Origin: Frankia canadensis
GTDB lineage: Bacteria; Actinomycetota; Actinomycetes; Frankiales; Frankiaceae
DNA: 51,228 nucleotides
Direction of reading: 5' to 3'
NCBI RefSeq assembly: GCF_900197875.1
Contig: NZ_FZMO01000168.1
Location: forward strand, 1 to 51,228
How positions within the stretch are numbered: the stretch's first letter is position 1; each line of letters opens with the position of its first letter. The position numbers and the translations under genes are program-made. This document shows, piece after piece, positions 48,495 through 51,228 of the stretch. The notes under the pieces were generated by a model. It was not told where the DNA came from and made no database searches. It worked only from the letters and a program-made list of their open reading frames with translations.

Positions 48495-49250
48495 TCAGCC
48501 CTGCCCCGAGGCCGCCGCGCGGGCGCCGTGGTAGCCGCCGTCGACGCGAAGCAGGGTGCCGGTGACGAACTCCGCGGCGGCGAGGTAGCGCAGAGCCTGG
48601 GTGGTCTCGGCGACCTCGCCGACGCGGTTCAGTGCCGCCACGCCCGCGAGCCCGTCCGCGCCACCGCCGTGCAGCGGGGTGCGGATCATGCCAGGTACCA
48701 GGGCGTTGACGCGGATGCGGTGGGGCGCGAACTCGGCCGCCCACGAGACGGTGAGCGCGTGCACGGCACCCTTGCTCGCGGTCTGCGCGCTGGCCGGCAC
48801 TCCCAGCAGGGCAGCGTCCACCAGCAGGGAGCCGACGTTGACGATCGCACCGCCGCCGGCCTCGATGAGCGCCGGCACCACGGCCTGCGTGGTCACGAAG
48901 GTGCCGCGGACGTTGACGGCGTAGTAGCGGTCAAGGTCGTCGAGGGTGCTGTCGAGGAACGGCCCGGCGCCGAAGACACCGGCGTTGTTGACGAGCACGT
49001 CGACGCGTCCGAAACGCTCGCGGGCGCCGTCGACCATCGCCCGTCCGGTGGCGGGATCGGAGATGTCACCGGGAACCGCGAGGACCTGCTCAGGGTTGCC
49101 GAGCGCCTGCGCGGCCCGGTCGAGCTTGGCCCGGTCGGTCCCGTTGAGGACGACGTTGGCGCCGTCGGCGACCCACGATCGGGCCGCGTCCAGCCCGATC
49201 CCGCTGCTGGAGCCGGTGATGAGGACGGTGGGAGCGGAGAGATGGCTCAT
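48495..49250 (-). CDS. SDR family oxidoreductase lacking the catalytic Tyr
   Basis: A 251-residue short-chain dehydrogenase/reductase. The NAD(P) motif is TGSSSGIG (about 12-19), NNAG is at 88-91, Ser141 is in VNVGS, and VDGGYHGA ends the protein. The usual YxxxK reads QTASK: Lys160 is present but Gln156 stands in for Tyr, with a 2-residue insertion before it. Either activity is altered or another residue serves. ATG 49250 is the start, and the open frame upstream is antisense to the LysR gene. It is divergent from the LysR gene, its likely regulator. Confidence 0.88.
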   Translation of the reverse strand: MSHLSAPTVLITGSSSGIGLDAARSWVADGANVVLNGTDRAKLDRAAQALGNPEQVLAVPGDISDPATGRAMVDGARERFGRVDVLVNNAGVFGAGPFLDSTLDDLDRYYAVNVRGTFVTTQAVVPALIEAGGGAIVNVGSLLVDAALLGVPASAQTASKGAVHALTVSWAAEFAPHRIRVNALVPGMIRTPLHGGGADGLAGVAALNRVGEVAETTQALRYLAAAEFVTGTLLRVDGGYHGARAAASGQG

Positions 49251-49394
49251 GGTCGGGCTTCCTGTTCGTCGCGGCCGCAATGGTGCGCCCGCCCGTCGCC
49301 CGTCGTGGAGCGGCGGGGAGCGCATCGGCAACGTACGGTCACTCCAGCCATCAGATCCAATACGACTTTCCGCGCCCAGATATAAGGTGTGCTG
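49251..49394. promoter_or_regulatory. Divergent SDR/LysR promoter region
   Basis: 144 bases, more AT-rich near 49340-49390. It should hold the LysR-type binding site controlling both genes, but no single T-N11-A dyad stands out. Confidence 0.4.
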
Positions 49395-50351
49395 ATGGCA
49401 CTGGATCGGCCCCAGCTCGAACTGCTCGAGGCGCTGGCCAGCGCCGGCACGCTGACCGCCGCCGCGCGCCGGCTCTATGTGAGCCAGCCGGCGCTCACCC
49501 TGCGCCTGCGCAACCTGGAGGATCAGCTCGGGATCCGGCTGTTCGACCGCCAGGGCCGCCAGATGGCGCCGACGCGGGCCGGTCAGCGGCTCATCGAGAC
49601 GGCGACCGTGGTCCTGCGCGAGCTCGATGCGGCCGAGCGCGACGTCCGCACGCTCGCGGCCGGGATGGTGGGCAGTCTGCGTTTCGCCTCGCAGTGCAGC
49701 ACCAACTACTCGTGGTTGCCGGCGTTGCTGCGGCAGTTCCACGAGGAGCATCCCGGCGTCGAGGTCCGTATCGAGCCCACCGCCGCCGACCGTCCCATCC
49801 CGGCGCTGCTGGCCGACCGGATCGACGTCGCCCTCGTCGCCAAGCCCGACAGCCAGATGCACGCCGTCGACCTCGAGCCCCTGTTCGTCGACGAGCTCGT
49901 CGCGGTCGTCGCGCGCAACCATCCGTGGGCCGGCCGCGACTCGCTCGGCGCCGACGACTTCACCGACGCGCATGTCGTGCTCTACGAGGTGTACGACACC
50001 CGCCGCAGTGCCGCGGCGCTCCTCCCACTGCCCGCCGGGGCCTGGCCGGCGCGCCTGACGACGGTTCCCGTGATCACCGAGCTGCTGCTCGAGATGGTCC
50101 GAGGGGGACAGGCGGTCACCGTGCTGCCATCCTGGGTCGCGACGAACTACCAGGCGTCACATGGCGTCACAACCGTGCCGATGCGACCCGCCCCGGAGCC
50201 TCGGGTCTGGTACTGCGCCACCCGGAAAGGCCCAGGTAGTGGGGCGCTCGACGACTTCGTCGGTCTGCTCCGGGAACGATTCCGGACGCAGCGGCCAGGA
50301 AAGGCCCAGGTGATCGCGGTGCCGGAAGCCGCCCCGTCGCCCGCGGGCTGA
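49395..50351 (+). CDS. LysR family transcriptional regulator with repeat-derived C-terminus
   Basis: A 318-residue LysR regulator. The winged helix reads LELLEALASAGTLTAAARRLYVSQPALTLRLRNLEDQLG (about 8-46), and the effector-binding fold covers about 90-295. The last 20 residues (from GKAQVIAVPE) are encoded by the 59-bp dispersed repeat, which also supplies the stop, so the original end has been replaced. ATG 49395 has AAGG 7 bases upstream; GTG 49389 is the alternative. It is divergent from the SDR gene and probably activates it. Confidence 0.93.
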   Translation: MALDRPQLELLEALASAGTLTAAARRLYVSQPALTLRLRNLEDQLGIRLFDRQGRQMAPTRAGQRLIETATVVLRELDAAERDVRTLAAGMVGSLRFASQCSTNYSWLPALLRQFHEEHPGVEVRIEPTAADRPIPALLADRIDVALVAKPDSQMHAVDLEPLFVDELVAVVARNHPWAGRDSLGADDFTDAHVVLYEVYDTRRSAAALLPLPAGAWPARLTTVPVITELLLEMVRGGQAVTVLPSWVATNYQASHGVTTVPMRPAPEPRVWYCATRKGPGSGALDDFVGLLRERFRTQRPGKAQVIAVPEAAPSPAG

Positions 50352-50356
50352 CCCGG
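50298..50356. repeat. Dispersed 59-bp repeat, copy 2
   Basis: Differs from 45301-45359 at one position. It forms the 3' end of the LysR gene. A further partial copy (GGAAAGGCCCAGGT, 50225-50238) occurs 73 bases upstream inside the same gene. Confidence 0.95.
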
Positions 50357-50430
50357 GCGGATGACCGTGATCACGGTCGGCCGACGATAGTCGGGGACCG
50401 GAGGTGATGGCTGTGCGAGCGGGCGCCTGG

Positions 50431-51150
50431 TCAGACCGTGTAGCCGCCGTCGACGGCGAACTGCGCCCCGGTGATCCACCGTCCGCCCTCGCCCACAAGA
50501 TGGGCGACCGTGGCCGCGACATCCTCACCGGTGCCGTACCGGCCGAGGGCGGTCAGTGCCCGGTTCCCTTCCGCGCGGGGACCGTCCGCGGGATTCATCT
50601 CGGTGTCGACCGGACCGGGATGGACGAGATTGACGGTGATCCCTCTCCCGCCGAACTCGCGCGCGAGCCCCTTGGTGAGGCCCACCAGTGCCGACTTGCT
50701 CGCCGAGTACAACGTCAGGCCACCGGCCGGAATCCGGTCCACCAGACACGTCCCGATGTTGACGATGCGTCCGCCCTCCCCCATGTGGGCCGCGGCGGAC
50801 CGGGCGGCGAAGAAGGCGGCTCCGACGTGAAGGGCGAAGGTCCGCTCGAACTCGTCGAACGTCACGTCCCTGATCGGGCCGGTCGGAAAGATGCCGGCAT
50901 TGTTCACCAGAATATCGAGGCGGCCGAACTCGGCGACGGTCCGCTCGACGGTCGATGCCGGGGCTGTCCGATCACCACCGTCGGCCTGGATGGCGAGACC
51001 GCGCCCACCGGCCGTCCCGATCCGATCCACTACCTCCTTCGCCTGGTCGGCCGCACGGAGGTAGGTGAGGGCCACGGCCGCGCCGTCCGCCGCCAGCCGG
51101 GCGGCGATGGCGGCGCCAATGCCGCGGCTGCCGCCTGTCACCAGCGCCAC
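50431..51150 (-). CDS. SDR family oxidoreductase (3-oxoacyl-ACP-reductase-like)
   Basis: A 239-residue or longer short-chain dehydrogenase. TGGSRGIG is the NAD(P) site, NNAG is present, the catalytic Ser is in VNIGT or near it, and YSASK is the intact Tyr-Lys pair. FAVDGGYTV is the normal end. GTG 51150 gives the listed start, but the frame stays open to the right edge (residues LAGK precede VALVTGG, as in full-length homologues), so the true start may lie beyond the window. It converges on the LysR gene. Substrate unknown. Confidence 0.88.
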   Translation of the reverse strand: MALVTGGSRGIGAAIAARLAADGAAVALTYLRAADQAKEVVDRIGTAGGRGLAIQADGGDRTAPASTVERTVAEFGRLDILVNNAGIFPTGPIRDVTFDEFERTFALHVGAAFFAARSAAAHMGEGGRIVNIGTCLVDRIPAGGLTLYSASKSALVGLTKGLAREFGGRGITVNLVHPGPVDTEMNPADGPRAEGNRALTALGRYGTGEDVAATVAHLVGEGGRWITGAQFAVDGGYTV

Positions 51151-51228
51151 CTTTCCCGCCAGGCCCGTTTTCGGTGTCCATTCACGGGTGGTGGGTTGAG
51201 TAGCTCCGTGTTGATGGTGGTTCAGGCG

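Overview
The window is very GC-rich (third codon positions almost always G or C) with long spurious reading frames on most strands. That base composition, the GTG/TTG starts, a cysteine leader peptide of the actinobacterial type and families such as MacS-like sensor kinases, BlaI/M56 pairs and leaderless starts point to a filamentous actinomycete, most likely Frankia or a close relative. This is an inference from gene content; no rRNA or tRNA gene is present to test it.

Layout. 1-6477 holds conserved housekeeping genes: the tail of ybaB, recR, an unknown gene, a YdjM-like membrane protein, an alcohol dehydrogenase, terD, and aspartokinase plus aspartate-semialdehyde dehydrogenase with an internal ribosome site for the aspartokinase beta subunit. 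6478-10226 holds a cold-shock gene between strong hairpins, a CYTH-CHAD protein and a CPBP protease. 10280-16092 holds cytochrome bd oxidase (cydA-cydB, CydA with a long disordered tail) divergent from a BlaI-type repressor and an M56 peptidase. Both sides of the 0.85 kb divergent gap carry the same CTTCTAC-N5-GTAG operator. PEP carboxylase follows.

19244-25330 is a sulfonate-scavenging locus: a promoter with an apparently leaderless cysteine leader peptide, a ROK regulator, a second possible attenuator, a TauD-type dioxygenase and an SsuA/C/B-type ABC importer. 25490-30376 is a four-gene overlapping operon (GMC oxidoreductase, spacer-domain protein, alpha/beta hydrolase with a Cys nucleophile, acetoacetate-decarboxylase-like protein). 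It looks like a larger multidomain oxidase split into separate genes. An MFS exporter, a methyltransferase and a membrane Ser/Thr kinase follow.

From about 35.5 kb the window is accessory. It has a molybdopterin-oxidoreductase remnant, an intact Fic protein, an epoxide hydrolase/MarR pair sharing repeated operators, and a two-gene operon that is the best candidate for an undescribed system: a DUF4062 protein with a V4R-like sensor region translationally coupled to a diverged argininosuccinate-synthase homologue, with an unlisted 58-residue membrane peptide divergent from it. Next are a two-component system, small membrane proteins, a SnoaL-like protein, a phytanoyl-CoA dioxygenase, a frameshifted Fic pseudogene, a LysR/SDR pair and a second SDR at the edge. 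A 59-bp dispersed repeat links two of these loci.

No CRISPR array, insertion sequence, integrase, tRNA or rRNA was recognised.
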